The notes: generated by a model not told the origin, from the letters alone. A DNA stretch of 64,000 nucleotides from Nocardioides sp. BP30 (GCF_029873215.1 NZ_CP123620.1:3968001-4032000); one strand, 5' to 3'; numbered from the stretch's first letter, positions 32,357-41,824 are shown. A program made the numbers and translations.

Positions 32357-35313
32357 TGCGGCCCGCGACGCCACCGGGAATCATGTCGGATGTGGCGCAC
32401 ACGAGTCGGATCCTGGTCGGACGCGACGCCGAGCTGGAGGAGCTCTCCTCCCTGCTCGGCGTCGCTGCGCATCCGGGCGGCCGGCCCACCTCCGGCGTGC
32501 ACGTCCTGCTCTCCGGTGACGCCGGCGTCGGCAAGACCCGGCTCCTGCTCGAGCTGACCGACCGCGTCGAGAGCGCCGGGTGGCAGGTGTACGTCGGTCA
32601 CTGCCTCGACCTCGGCGAGAGCGCGCTGCCCTACCTGCCCTTCTCCGAGCTCCTCGACCGGCTCGCCTCGGACCTGCCCGAGCTGGTCGAGCAGGTCGGC
32701 CGCGCCTACCCCGACCTGGGCCGCCTGCAGCCGGTCCGCCGGGTGCTCGGCGCCACCGCGCCCGAGACCGGCGACGCGGACAGGATCCAGCTCTTCGAAG
32801 GCGTCCACGCGCTGCTGGAGGCGGTCGCCGCGCAGACCCCGCTGCTGCTGATCGTCGAGGACGTGCACTGGGCCGACCAGTCCACCCGCGACCTGCTGAC
32901 GTTCCTGTTCACCCGGCCGCTCAGCGGGCCGGTGGCGATCGTGGCCTCCTACCGCACCGACGACCTCCACCGCCGTCACCCGCTGCGTCGCCAGGTAGCG
33001 GAGTGGTCGCGGCTGCAGTGGGTCTCCCGCGTCGGGATCGGTCCGCTCGGCGACGACGACGTACGGACCCTGGTGGCGGCGCTCGACCCGGCCGCGACCG
33101 AGCAGGAGACCGTCGACATCGTGGCGCGCGCCGAGGGCAACGCGTTCTTCGTCGAGGAGCTGGTCGGCGCCGTCAGCGGGCCCGACCGGTGGGTGCCCGA
33201 CGAGCTCGCCGACGTCCTGCTGGTCCGGCTCGACCGGCTCGACGAGTCGGTGCGCGACCTGGTCCGCACCGCGAGCGCCGCGGGGCGCAAGGTCACCCAC
33301 CCCCTGCTCGCCGCCGTCACCGAGCTGTCCGACGACGCCCTCGACGCGGCGCTGCGCCAGGCCGTCGAGTCGCACGTGCTGGTGGCCGGCGACGGCGACT
33401 ACTGGTTCCGGCACGCGCTCCTCGGCGAGGCGGTCTACGACGACCTGCTGCCCGGGCAGCGGGTGCGGTTGCACGCCCGCTACGTGGCGGCGCTCGGCTC
33501 GGGCAGCGCGCCCGGGACCGCCGCCGAGCTCGCCCGGCACGCCCGTCTCGCGCACGACCTCGACACCGCCCTGAGCGCCAGCATCCGCGCCGGTGACGAG
33601 GCTGCGGCGATCGGCGGCCCCGAGGAGGCGGCGATGCACCTGGAGTACGCGCTGCAGCTGCTCGCCGACCCGCAGCGCCCGCTGCCCGACGGCGAGTCGC
33701 CGGTGCGGGTCGCCGAGGCGACGGTCGAGGCCCTGCTCGCCGCCGGGCACACCGAGCGCGCCGTACGCGTGGCGCAGGAGGCGTTGGAACGGCTGCCCGA
33801 CGGCTCCGCGAGCGAGCGCGCCCGGCTGCTCACCGCCCAGGCCGTCAGCCTCGGCATCCTCGACCACACCCAGTACGACGCGGTCAGCGTCTCCACCGAG
33901 GCGGTGGCCACCAGCGAGCAGGCCGAGCCCGCTCTGCGGGCACGCGTGCTGGCGAACCACACCCAGATCCTGTCCTGGGTCGACCGGCAGGAGGAGGCCG
34001 AGCAGTTCGGCCTCGAGGCGCTCGCCATGGCCGAGCGGCACAACCTGCCGCGGATCGCCTCGGCCGTCGTCACCACGCTCAGCTCGGCCGACCGCAGCCG
34101 GACCTCGCCGGAGCGGTTCCGCGCGATGATGCCCGCCGCGATCAAGCGCGCTGTCGCCAGCGGCAACATCGGCGCCGAGCTGCAGGCCCGTTTCATCCTG
34201 GCGCGGTCCTACCAGGACGAGGCGGACTGGCCGGCCGCCGAGCGCGCCTTCACCGAGGTGGTGACACGCGGTGCGCAGCTGGGGCGGCCGTGGGCGCCGT
34301 ACGCCTTCGAGGCCCGTCACCAGCTCGCCTGGGTGTACTACGTCGCGGGCCGCTGGTCCGAGGCGCTGGCGCTGCTGGAGATCGCCGTCCCCGGCGCGCC
34401 GGCCCTCCCCTACGCCGCGCTGGACTCGATCCGACTCTCGATCCGGCAGGCGCGCGGCGAGACGGTGCCGCTACGGATCCACCGCTCGCAGTGGGAGGTC
34501 GACGGGATCGTCGCCGTCTTCGCCGCCGCCACCGAGATCCGCGGCTCGTCGACCCCGGCAGCGGTGCTCCAAGCGTACGACGACGTCATGGATGCGCTGA
34601 ACCGCGCCTGGAACCCGGGCTTCGCCGCCGGGCTGCGGATCGCCGCGACGACGCTCGGCCGGCTGGCCGAGGTGATCACCGGTCCGGTCGAGCGCGACTG
34701 GCTCGCCGCCGTGATCGACCGTCTGGTCGCGGACGCCGTCCACGCCGTACGACACCAGCCCGAGCAGTGGGGTCCGGAGGGGCAGGCCTGGGAGGCTCGA
34801 CTTCGCGCCGAGGAGCTTCGGCTGCGCCGGCTGCTCGATCCCGCGGCCGTGGCCGACACCGAGCTGATCGAGGCCTGGCGGGCGGCGGAGCGGGCGTTCA
34901 CCACCTTCGGCCACGTGCACGAGCTGGCCCTGGTGCGTGCGACGTACGCCGACATGCTGCGCGCGACCGGTGACCTCGACGCCGCCCGTGCCCTGGCCGA
35001 CCAGGCGCGGTCGGCCGCGCGCGCCCTGGGCGCCCGGCCGCTGCTGACGACCCTGGGCGAGGTGTCGGGTGCGGCGGCCCCGAGCGACGCCGCGAGCGTC
35101 GTGGCGCTCACCACCCGCGAGCGCGAGATCCTGGCCCTGGTCGCCGACGGCCGGAGCAACGGCGAGATCGGCAAGCAGCTGTTCATCAGCACCAAGACCG
35201 TCTCGGTCCACGTCTCCAACATCCTCGCCAAGCTGGGCGCCTCGAGTCGCACCGAGGCCGCCGCCATCGCCCGTCGCCAGGGACTCGTTGAATCGGGCCT
35301 CCGTCCCCGTTGA
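32356..35313 (+). CDS. LuxR-family LAL-type regulator (AAA ATPase + HTH)
   Basis: This is a large ATP-binding transcription regulator of 985 residues. The N-terminal AAA/STAND ATPase begins LVGRDAELEEL and has Walker A GDAGVGKTRLL (from about residue 54) and Walker B LLLIVEDVHWAD (about 161). The middle is helical and repeat-rich, TPR-like. The C-terminal LuxR HTH (about 915-980) reads LTTREREILALVADGRSNGE and FISTKTVSVHVSNILAKLGA. The last seven residues, ESGLRPR, and the stop lie in the first copies of a 22-bp repeat array, so the array has redefined the C-terminus. Target genes are not evident. Confidence 0.92.
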   Translation: MRPATPPGIMSDVAHTSRILVGRDAELEELSSLLGVAAHPGGRPTSGVHVLLSGDAGVGKTRLLLELTDRVESAGWQVYVGHCLDLGESALPYLPFSELLDRLASDLPELVEQVGRAYPDLGRLQPVRRVLGATAPETGDADRIQLFEGVHALLEAVAAQTPLLLIVEDVHWADQSTRDLLTFLFTRPLSGPVAIVASYRTDDLHRRHPLRRQVAEWSRLQWVSRVGIGPLGDDDVRTLVAALDPAATEQETVDIVARAEGNAFFVEELVGAVSGPDRWVPDELADVLLVRLDRLDESVRDLVRTASAAGRKVTHPLLAAVTELSDDALDAALRQAVESHVLVAGDGDYWFRHALLGEAVYDDLLPGQRVRLHARYVAALGSGSAPGTAAELARHARLAHDLDTALSASIRAGDEAAAIGGPEEAAMHLEYALQLLADPQRPLPDGESPVRVAEATVEALLAAGHTERAVRVAQEALERLPDGSASERARLLTAQAVSLGILDHTQYDAVSVSTEAVATSEQAEPALRARVLANHTQILSWVDRQEEAEQFGLEALAMAERHNLPRIASAVVTTLSSADRSRTSPERFRAMMPAAIKRAVASGNIGAELQARFILARSYQDEADWPAAERAFTEVVTRGAQLGRPWAPYAFEARHQLAWVYYVAGRWSEALALLEIAVPGAPALPYAALDSIRLSIRQARGETVPLRIHRSQWEVDGIVAVFAAATEIRGSSTPAAVLQAYDDVMDALNRAWNPGFAAGLRIAATTLGRLAEVITGPVERDWLAAVIDRLVADAVHAVRHQPEQWGPEGQAWEARLRAEELRLRRLLDPAAVADTELIEAWRAAERAFTTFGHVHELALVRATYADMLRATGDLDAARALADQARSAARALGARPLLTTLGEVSGAAAPSDAASVVALTTREREILALVADGRSNGEIGKQLFISTKTVSVHVSNILAKLGASSRTEAAAIARRQGLVESGLRPR

Positions 35314-35557
35314 ATCGGGCCTCCGTCCCCGTTGAACCGGGCCTGCGTCCCCGTTGAACCGGGCCCGCGTCCCCGTTGAACCGGGCCTGCGTCCCCGTTG
35401 AACCGGGCCCGCGTCCCCGTTGAACCGGGCCTGCGTCCCCGTTGAAGCGGACGGAGGCCCCACTCAACCCAGACGGAGGCCCCACTCAACCCGGACGCAG
35501 GCCCCACTCAACCCAGACGCAGGCCCCACTCAACCCGGACGGAGGCCCGAATGAACG
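35287..35557. repeat. 22-bp tandem repeats in two opposed arrays
   Basis: Seven 22-bp copies of GTTGAACCGGGCCTGCGTCC plus CC (35287-35440) are followed by nearly five 22-bp copies of the complementary type GACGCAGGCCCCACTCAACC plus CR (35450-35557). The halves are inverted relative to each other and vary at few positions (T/C, C/G). The array starts inside the LAL regulator and ends 2 nt before the topoisomerase stop codon. Units differ by one or two bases from those at 15391-15470. Confidence 0.92.
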
Positions 35558-35558
35558 T

Positions 35559-36557
35559 CTACTCGCCAGCGATCAGATCCAGCGTCGCCAGCTCCAGTGC
35601 CAGCTGCCGCTCATCGGGCGTCGCATACGTCCGCCCGGTGGCGGCGGCGATCGTCCTGCCCTCCTCGTAGGCACTGACCACGCGCGGGTCGACGTAGGAC
35701 TTGCGCGCCAGCGTCGGGGTGTTGCCGAGGAACTCCGAGACCTCGCGCATCGCCGCGGCGACGACGCGGCGGCGGGCCGTCGCGGAGCTGACAGCGGGGG
35801 CCTCGGCCAGCGCCGCCGCGGCCAGCACGGTGGCGTGCCAGGTGCGGAAGTCCTTGGCTGTCGCATCGACGCCGGTCACCGCTCGCACGTAATCGTTGAC
35901 CAGCTGCGGCAGCATCGCCCTCCACCGCCGGCTCTCCAGGTAGGCCAGCAGCTCCTGACCCCCGCGCCGGCGCCGCATCACGTCCAGCGCCTCGCGCACC
36001 ATCGCGTCGTCGATCTCGATGCGGTGGTCGACACCGGACTTCCCGGTGAAGGTGAAGACCAGCCGGTCCTGCATGCGGCGTACGTGCCGCCGCTGCAGCG
36101 TGGTCAGCCCGAAGGAGCCGTTGGTGTCGGCATAGACGTCGTTGCCGATCCGGAAGTAGCCGAGGTCGAGCAGCCGGACCGCCGCGGCGCACGCCCGCTC
36201 CCGCGGCATCCCCTCGCGCTGCAGGTCGGTGAGGACGTGCGCCCTCGCCTCGCCCAGCGCCCGGCCGAACTCGAGCACGCGGTCGAACTTCTCCGCGTCG
36301 CGGCGGGTGCGCCAGTCCGGGTGGTAGAGGTACTGCCGCCGCCCGGCCGCGTCGGTGCCGACGGCCTGCAGGTGCCCGTTGGGGTAGGGCGTGATCCACA
36401 CGTCCTCCCACGCGGGCGGGATCACCAGCGCCTTGACCCGCGCGATCTCTTCGGCGCCCAGCCGCTCGCCGTTCGCGTCGAGGTAGGCGAATCCGCGGCC
36501 GGTGCGCTTGCGCGACCAGCCCGGCTGCTCGGGAGAGGTGCGTCGCAGTCGGACCAT
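35559..36557 (-). CDS. DNA topoisomerase IB (poxvirus-like)
   Basis: It relaxes supercoils through a 3'-phosphotyrosyl intermediate. The product is 332 residues, usual for bacterial TopIB. The N-terminal domain has GFAYLDANGERL and IPPAWEDVWI. The catalytic domain has LDLGYFRIGNDVYADTNGSF, GKSGVDHRIEI, the active-site region KDFRTWHATVLAA, and the nucleophile Tyr 288 in LARKSYVDPRVV. It is the last gene of a long - strand series. Confidence 0.93.
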   Translation of the reverse strand: MVRLRRTSPEQPGWSRKRTGRGFAYLDANGERLGAEEIARVKALVIPPAWEDVWITPYPNGHLQAVGTDAAGRRQYLYHPDWRTRRDAEKFDRVLEFGRALGEARAHVLTDLQREGMPRERACAAAVRLLDLGYFRIGNDVYADTNGSFGLTTLQRRHVRRMQDRLVFTFTGKSGVDHRIEIDDAMVREALDVMRRRRGGQELLAYLESRRWRAMLPQLVNDYVRAVTGVDATAKDFRTWHATVLAAAALAEAPAVSSATARRRVVAAAMREVSEFLGNTPTLARKSYVDPRVVSAYEEGRTIAAATGRTYATPDERQLALELATLDLIAGE

Positions 36558-36573
36558 GAGCGGCGGTACCCCG

Positions 36574-37593
36574 TCAGCGCCGGCGCAATGACCGCACCAG
36601 TACGCCGAGGGCAGCGAGGCCGATCACACCGCCCACGGCCCAGGGCCACCACTGCCGGCCGGAGGCGTCAGGCCCGGCTCGATGCGCCTCGACGGGCGCG
36701 GGTGCGCTCGACCCAGAGGCACCCGGCCCGGACGCACCCGGCCCGGACGCACTCGGCCCGGCGAGCGCTGCCGCCGGCAGCTCGAACCTCAGCACCTGTG
36801 CGTGCAGGCCCTCGCTCGACAGGTAGGCGGTCCCGTCGGGACGGACGCCGACGCCCTCGCCCTGCGGCTGGTCGGGCAGCCGGAAGGAGGCGATCTTGTC
36901 CATCGAGGGCCAGGCGTAGGTGGTCGCGCCGAAGTAGCCGCGGATCAGCACCGCGTGCCCGCCCGGCAGGAAGACGCCGTCGGTCGCCATCGGCATCACG
37001 GCGCCGACAGCGGTCAGCCGGTTCTCGCCTGTCGTCGAGAGGTGCTCGGGCGCGGCGTACAACCGGCCACCGAGCCATCCCTTGGTGGCGACGTAGAGCC
37101 GACCGGTACTGGGGTCGCACAGCAGCGTCTCGGCGTCGTGGGCGCCGTCGGGGTAGACCAGGGTGTAGACCGTGGGGTGCACGGTCCGGTCGGTCGGCCC
37201 GACCGGCACCTCGGCGACCTGGATGTGCGGGCGGGAGGCGGCGTTGTCCCCGATGTCGCCCACCCAGACCTCGCCGTCGGGAGCGGGCGCCAGTGCCTCG
37301 ACGTCGCGCGGGGACCGCTCCCAGTTGGTCACCCCGACGGTTCGGCCACCTCCGTCGACCACGAAGACCCGGCCGGTGTCACCGCTGTCGTTGGTCGTCG
37401 CGAACAGACCACCCGGGAGGACGACCAGCGCCGAGGCCTCGTCGATCCGGCTGTCGGCGAAGGAGAAGACCTGCTGCCCGTCGCCATCGGCATGCGCCGG
37501 CCCCGCCACCACACCCCCGGCCACGCCCGCGACCAGGAACGCAGTCGCCGTCAGCACGGCGCGGACGCGGGCGTTCCCGGACGACGCCCTCAC
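36574..37593 (-). CDS. Secreted, membrane-anchored protein, beta-propeller-like
   Basis: I do not assign a function. The product is 339 residues. A Sec signal peptide (LTATAFLVAGVAGGVVAGPAHA) is followed by about 230 residues of repeated short strands (SALVVLPGGLFATTNDSGDT, DVEALAPAPDGEVWVGDIGD, VGVRPDGTAYLSSEG) that suggest a beta-propeller. A Gly/Pro/Ala/Ser linker with repeated SGPGA, then one membrane helix and a basic tail, would anchor it outside the cell. GTG 37593 overlaps the methyltransferase stop. Confidence 0.7.
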   Translation of the reverse strand: MRASSGNARVRAVLTATAFLVAGVAGGVVAGPAHADGDGQQVFSFADSRIDEASALVVLPGGLFATTNDSGDTGRVFVVDGGGRTVGVTNWERSPRDVEALAPAPDGEVWVGDIGDNAASRPHIQVAEVPVGPTDRTVHPTVYTLVYPDGAHDAETLLCDPSTGRLYVATKGWLGGRLYAAPEHLSTTGENRLTAVGAVMPMATDGVFLPGGHAVLIRGYFGATTYAWPSMDKIASFRLPDQPQGEGVGVRPDGTAYLSSEGLHAQVLRFELPAAALAGPSASGPGASGPGASGSSAPAPVEAHRAGPDASGRQWWPWAVGGVIGLAALGVLVRSLRRR

Positions 37594-38852
37594 AGCCCGA
37601 GCAGCTCGCCCAGCTTGGGCCGGATCCCCCAGGTGGCGACCAGCTCGTCGTACTCCTTCTTCACGCTCCCGCCGGTGACGGGCCCGCTGGCGCGGACAGC
37701 GCGCAGCAGCGTGTTGCGCGGCGTGTGCTGGCTCTCCACGAACTGCACCACGTCGACCTTGTAGCCGCTGAGCCGCAACAGCGACGCGCGCACCGCATCG
37801 GTCATCGTGTCGGCGAACCGCTCGCGCAGGATGCCGTGCCGGGTGATCATCGCGTACGGCGAGGGCGTCGGCGTCCTGCGCAGCTGGGCGGCGATGTCAT
37901 GGTGGCAGCACGGGGCGGCGAGCACCAGCGGTGCCTCCCAGGCGATCGCCCGCGCGAGCGCGTCGTCGGTGGCGGTGTCGCAGGCGTGCAGGGCGAGCAC
38001 CACGTCCGGCGGCGTTTCCAGCTCGACGCCGTCGATGGTGCCGACCACGAACGCGGCGTCGCAGTGTCCGATCGTCTCGGCGAGCCGCGAGGCGACCTCG
38101 GTGTTGTGCCGGGCCGACTGCTCCTTGACGTCCACGCCGGTGACGACGACCGGCAGCCCACGGACCTCGGTGAGGTAGCGCTGCGCGGCGAAGGTCAGGT
38201 AGCCGTTGCCGCAGCCCAGGTCGACGATCCGCAGCGGCTCCTCGGCGGTCGGGGTGCGCAGCCGGCCCTTGGTGCGGGCGTCGTCGATGGCGGTGGCCAG
38301 GTGACGCAGGAACTCCTCGACCTGGCGGTACTTCGCCTGCCGGCTCGGCTTGAGCCGGCCGTCCTTGTCGGAGAGGCCGAGCGCGACGAAGACCGGATCG
38401 TCCTCGGGCAGCAGTCGCTGCTTGGCCTGGTCGTGGGGGAACGTGGTCGCGGGCGCGTCAGCCTTCGTTCCCCCGCCTTCGGCGGGCAGGGCGAGAGGGG
38501 TGGTTCTGACCCGCGCGGTGGTCGGCTTGGTGACCAGCAGCTCGTAGCGCTCCGCCACGGTGTCGACGTGCCAGTTCGCGAACGGCACCTCGAGCAGGTC
38601 GTCGAGCGCTGTCGGATCGCCCAGGAGGTGGTTGGAGGTGAAGGCCTGGGTCTCGTCGTAGGTCGTGATCTGCAGGTGCGTGCCGCTCTTGAGGTCGACG
38701 TAGCGCAGCTCGGCCCGGCGCCAGGCGGGCTGGGTGCCGCGCTGCCGGCCGCTGGCGACCGCCTTGACCAGCCGTTCCGGGTCCAGCAGCACCGAGCGCA
38801 TCCGGTTCAGCGCGCGCAGGAGCGGCTCGCTGGTCGTGGTCGGCTCGCTCAT
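37590..38852 (-). CDS. Class I SAM-dependent methyltransferase (METTL25/RRNAD-like)
   Basis: The product is 420 residues. An N-terminal 170-residue domain (RYVDLKSGTHLQITTYDETQ) precedes the Rossmann methyltransferase domain with IVDLGCGNGYLTFAAQRYL (SAM motif I) and TGVDVKEQSARHN (motif II). Downstream VLALHACDTATDDAL and APCCHHDIAAQL match the METTL25/RRNAD1-like group of uncharacterised methyltransferases. The substrate is unknown; RNA or protein are candidates. Its ATG overlaps the stop of the 29-residue peptide. Confidence 0.82.
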   Translation of the reverse strand: MSEPTTTSEPLLRALNRMRSVLLDPERLVKAVASGRQRGTQPAWRRAELRYVDLKSGTHLQITTYDETQAFTSNHLLGDPTALDDLLEVPFANWHVDTVAERYELLVTKPTTARVRTTPLALPAEGGGTKADAPATTFPHDQAKQRLLPEDDPVFVALGLSDKDGRLKPSRQAKYRQVEEFLRHLATAIDDARTKGRLRTPTAEEPLRIVDLGCGNGYLTFAAQRYLTEVRGLPVVVTGVDVKEQSARHNTEVASRLAETIGHCDAAFVVGTIDGVELETPPDVVLALHACDTATDDALARAIAWEAPLVLAAPCCHHDIAAQLRRTPTPSPYAMITRHGILRERFADTMTDAVRASLLRLSGYKVDVVQFVESQHTPRNTLLRAVRASGPVTGGSVKKEYDELVATWGIRPKLGELLGL

Positions 38853-38938
38853 CCCTTGACCAGCTGGGTGATCAGCACGATGAGCAGCAGGACCACCAGG
38901 GCCGCCGGGATGACGAGTCGGCGGTGGCGGGGGTTCAC
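38849..38938 (-). CDS. 29-residue single-helix membrane peptide
   Basis: The peptide starts MNPRHRRLVIP, has one hydrophobic helix (AALVVLLLIVLITQL) and ends VKG. The GTG start overlaps the stop of the FAD/Fe-S dehydrogenase, and its TGA overlaps the methyltransferase ATG, so it bridges two 4-nt overlaps. That packing strongly supports translation. Function unknown; the basic N-terminus predicts an in-to-out helix. Confidence 0.72.
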   Translation of the reverse strand: MNPRHRRLVIPAALVVLLLIVLITQLVKG

Positions 38939-41820
38939 CCCTCGATCTTAGAAGCGAACAACTCCGCGAGATGCATCGTGGGCACGTGCGCCAGGTCGTC
39001 GAGCTGCACCCGGCACGACATGCCGTCGGCGAGGACCACGGCGTCCGGCTGCGACCGCACCGCCGGCAGCAGGTGCGTCTCGGCGACGGCCACCGACACC
39101 TCGTAGTGCCCCTGCTCGACGCCGAAGTTCCCGGCCAGACCGCAGCAGCCGGCGACCTTGGTCACCGTCGCCCCGGCGCGCTCGAGCAGTCGCTGGTCGG
39201 CGCTCCAGCCGAGCACGGCGCTCTGGTGGCAGTGCGGCTGCGCGACGACCTCGATCCCCCGCAGGTCGGGCAGCTCCAGGTCGAGCCGGGTGACGAGCTC
39301 GGCGAAGGTCAGCAGCCCGTCGGCGACCAGCTGCGCCTCGGGAGCGTCGCTGAGCTCGAGCGCATCGCTGCGCAGGGTGGCGGTGCACGACGGCTCGAGG
39401 CCGATCACCGGCACGCCGCTGGCGACGTACGGCGCCAGCGTGCGGACGGTGCGGCCCACGATCGCCTTGGCCTTGTCCAGCTGGCCGGTGGTGATCCAGG
39501 TGAGGCCGCAGCAGGCGTCGTCCTGGATCACCCTGACCCGCAGGCCCTGCGCCTCCAGGTAGCGGATCGCGGCCAGACCCGAGCGCGGGAAGAAGTGGTC
39601 GGTGAAGGAGTCGGCCCAGATCCACACGTCGGGCTGCACGTCGACGGGCTCGGCCGGCGTGGCCCCGAGCGGTCCCCGGCCCTGTCGGGGGGCGTCGGCG
39701 GCGCTGCGCAGCGTCCGGGTGGCGAACGTCGGCACCGAGCGCCGCTGGTCGATGCCGGCCATCCACTTCGCGAGAGCCCCGAACGGCGGCAGCTTCACCA
39801 GCACGTTGAGGAGCACCGCGAACGGCGCCGCCAGCCGTGCCCATCTCGGCAGCTGGCCCAGGACGAAGTGCGAGCGCGGGCGACGGATCTTCTCGACGCT
39901 GTGCTTCTGGTAGAGCGCCTCGGACTTGTAGGTCGCCATGTCGATGCCGCTGGGGCAGTCCGAGGAGCAGCCCTTGCAGGCCAGGCAGAGGTCGAGCGCC
40001 TCCCCCACCGCCGGGTCGGCGAGCCCCTTGACCAGGCCGCCGTCCAGCGCCTCCTGCAGCACCCGGGAGCGGCCGCGGGTGGAGTCCTTCTCGTCCTTGG
40101 TCGCCAGGTAGGACGGGCACATCACGCCGTTGGTCCGCGGTGCGACGCACTTGCCCACGCCGGTGCAGCGGTGCACCGCCGCTCCGAGGTCGCCCTCGTC
40201 GTGGATCAGTCGCAGCGCCGGGCGCGGGGTGGCGCGCGGCCGGACCGGGCGCAGGTCGTCGGTGATGCTCGCCGCGCCGTTGCGCGGACCGCCGTCGGGT
40301 GCGGTGATGATGCCCGGGTTCATCAGGTTCTCGGGGTCGCAGACGGCCTTGACCTGCCGGAACAGGTCCAGGGACGTCTCGTCGTACATGAACGGCAGCA
40401 TCTCGCCGCGCACCCGGCCGTCCCCGTGCTCGCCGGACAGCGTGCCGCGGTAGTCGCGCAGCTTGTGCGCGCAAGCGGTCATGAACTCCCGGAACAGCTG
40501 TGCGCTCTCCGGCCGGCCGGCCTCGAACGGGAAGTCGATGCGGCAGTGGATGCAGCCGTCGCCGAAGTGCCCGTAGGGGAAGCCGTGCAGCCCGAACTCG
40601 CCCATCAGCGCGTCGAAGTCGCGCAGCCACGCCCCCAGGTGCTCGGGGGGAACCGCCGCGTCCTCCCAGCCGCTGTAGGCCGGCGTCTCCAGCGAGCGAC
40701 CGGCCAGGCCGGCGCCGTCCTCCCGGATGCGCCACAGCGCGGCCGCCTCGCCGGCGTCGGTCACCAGCCGGGTCGCGAGCGCGCCGCCGACCGCCGCGAG
40801 CCGATCCGTCACCTCGCGGGCGTCGGCTCCGGCGACCTCGGCGAACAGCCAGCCGCCGCCCTTGGGCAGGTCCGGCACGGCACCACTCCGGGAGCGGACC
40901 AGGTCCACGATCCGTGCGTCCATGCCCTCGCACGCGATCAGCCGCCCGGGAGCGGCCGCGAGCAACGCCGGTACGGCGTCGGCGGCCTCGGCCATGCTCG
41001 GGTAGCCCAGCACCAGCAACAGCCGGCCGGGCTCGTCGGTCACCAGCCGGACCGTGGCCTCCAGCACCGTGGCCAGCGAGCCCTCGGTGCCGACCAGGAA
41101 CCTGTCGACCCGGCGTCGCTCCGGCAACAGGTGCTCCAGGCTGTAGCCGCTGACCTGGCGGCCGAACCGGCCGAACTCGGTCCTGACGTGTGCCAGGTGG
41201 CGATCCGCGATGTCGCCCAACTGCGCTGCGGTCGATCGGTGCACGCCGTCCGCCCCGGACCTCGTGGATACGTCGAGCAGCGCCCGCTCCCCGTTCCCGA
41301 ACACCACGTCCAGCGACTCGACGTTGTCCACCGTGCGGCCGTACCCCAGCGCCCGGGAGCCGCAGGCGTTGTTGCCGATCATCCCGCCGATGGTGCAGCG
41401 GGTGTGCGTCGACGGGTCGGGACCGAACCGCAGCCCGTACGGCGCGGCAGCCCGCTGCAGGTCGGCGTGCACCACACCGGGCTCCACCCGCGCCGTCCGC
41501 GCGTCCGGGTCGATCTCGAGCACGCGGTTGAACCCGCGGGTGTCGACCACGATGCCGGGACCGACCGCGTTGCCGGCGATCGAGGTGCCGGCGCCGCGCA
41601 GGGTGACCGGAACGCCCAGCGCCCGGGAGGCCTCGTGCACGGCGAGCAGGTCCTCGACGTGGGTGGCCTTGACGACCGCCTGCGGGACGACCCGGTACAG
41701 GGAGGCGTCGGAGGAGTAGAGGGCGCGGGCCAGGGTGGAGTCGTCGACCCCGCGCAGACCTCGCCCCCGCAGCTCGGCCGCCAGATCGGCAGCGGCCAGG
41801 TCACCAGCGGTCAGCGTCAC
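38935..41820 (-). CDS. FAD/4Fe-4S D-2-hydroxyacid dehydrogenase (YdiJ-like)
   Basis: The product is 961 residues. The N-terminal FAD domain has VTLRGAGTSIAGNAVGPG and CTIGGMIGNNACGSRALGYG. The FAD-oxidase C domain has HFGDGCIHCRIDFPF and LSGEHGDGRVRGEML. Then comes a ferredoxin-like 4Fe-4S part (CTGVGKCVAP, CLACKGCSSDCPSGID) and two CCG domains (DDACCGLTW, VAGCCGLAGNFG). This FAD plus Fe-S fusion is the YdiJ type; E. coli YdiJ oxidises D-2-hydroxyglutarate. D-lactate is the other possible substrate. It lies 4 nt after an ADHFE1-like transhydrogenase gene, which makes D-2-hydroxyglutarate, favouring that substrate. Confidence 0.85.
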   Translation of the reverse strand: MTLTAGDLAAADLAAELRGRGLRGVDDSTLARALYSSDASLYRVVPQAVVKATHVEDLLAVHEASRALGVPVTLRGAGTSIAGNAVGPGIVVDTRGFNRVLEIDPDARTARVEPGVVHADLQRAAAPYGLRFGPDPSTHTRCTIGGMIGNNACGSRALGYGRTVDNVESLDVVFGNGERALLDVSTRSGADGVHRSTAAQLGDIADRHLAHVRTEFGRFGRQVSGYSLEHLLPERRRVDRFLVGTEGSLATVLEATVRLVTDEPGRLLLVLGYPSMAEAADAVPALLAAAPGRLIACEGMDARIVDLVRSRSGAVPDLPKGGGWLFAEVAGADAREVTDRLAAVGGALATRLVTDAGEAAALWRIREDGAGLAGRSLETPAYSGWEDAAVPPEHLGAWLRDFDALMGEFGLHGFPYGHFGDGCIHCRIDFPFEAGRPESAQLFREFMTACAHKLRDYRGTLSGEHGDGRVRGEMLPFMYDETSLDLFRQVKAVCDPENLMNPGIITAPDGGPRNGAASITDDLRPVRPRATPRPALRLIHDEGDLGAAVHRCTGVGKCVAPRTNGVMCPSYLATKDEKDSTRGRSRVLQEALDGGLVKGLADPAVGEALDLCLACKGCSSDCPSGIDMATYKSEALYQKHSVEKIRRPRSHFVLGQLPRWARLAAPFAVLLNVLVKLPPFGALAKWMAGIDQRRSVPTFATRTLRSAADAPRQGRGPLGATPAEPVDVQPDVWIWADSFTDHFFPRSGLAAIRYLEAQGLRVRVIQDDACCGLTWITTGQLDKAKAIVGRTVRTLAPYVASGVPVIGLEPSCTATLRSDALELSDAPEAQLVADGLLTFAELVTRLDLELPDLRGIEVVAQPHCHQSAVLGWSADQRLLERAGATVTKVAGCCGLAGNFGVEQGHYEVSVAVAETHLLPAVRSQPDAVVLADGMSCRVQLDDLAHVPTMHLAELFASKIEG

Positions 41821-41824
41821 CGCC

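Noticed and set aside
35287..35557. CRISPR-like regular repeats
   Set aside because: The 22-bp units are contiguous with no spacers, two orientations occur, and there are no cas genes.
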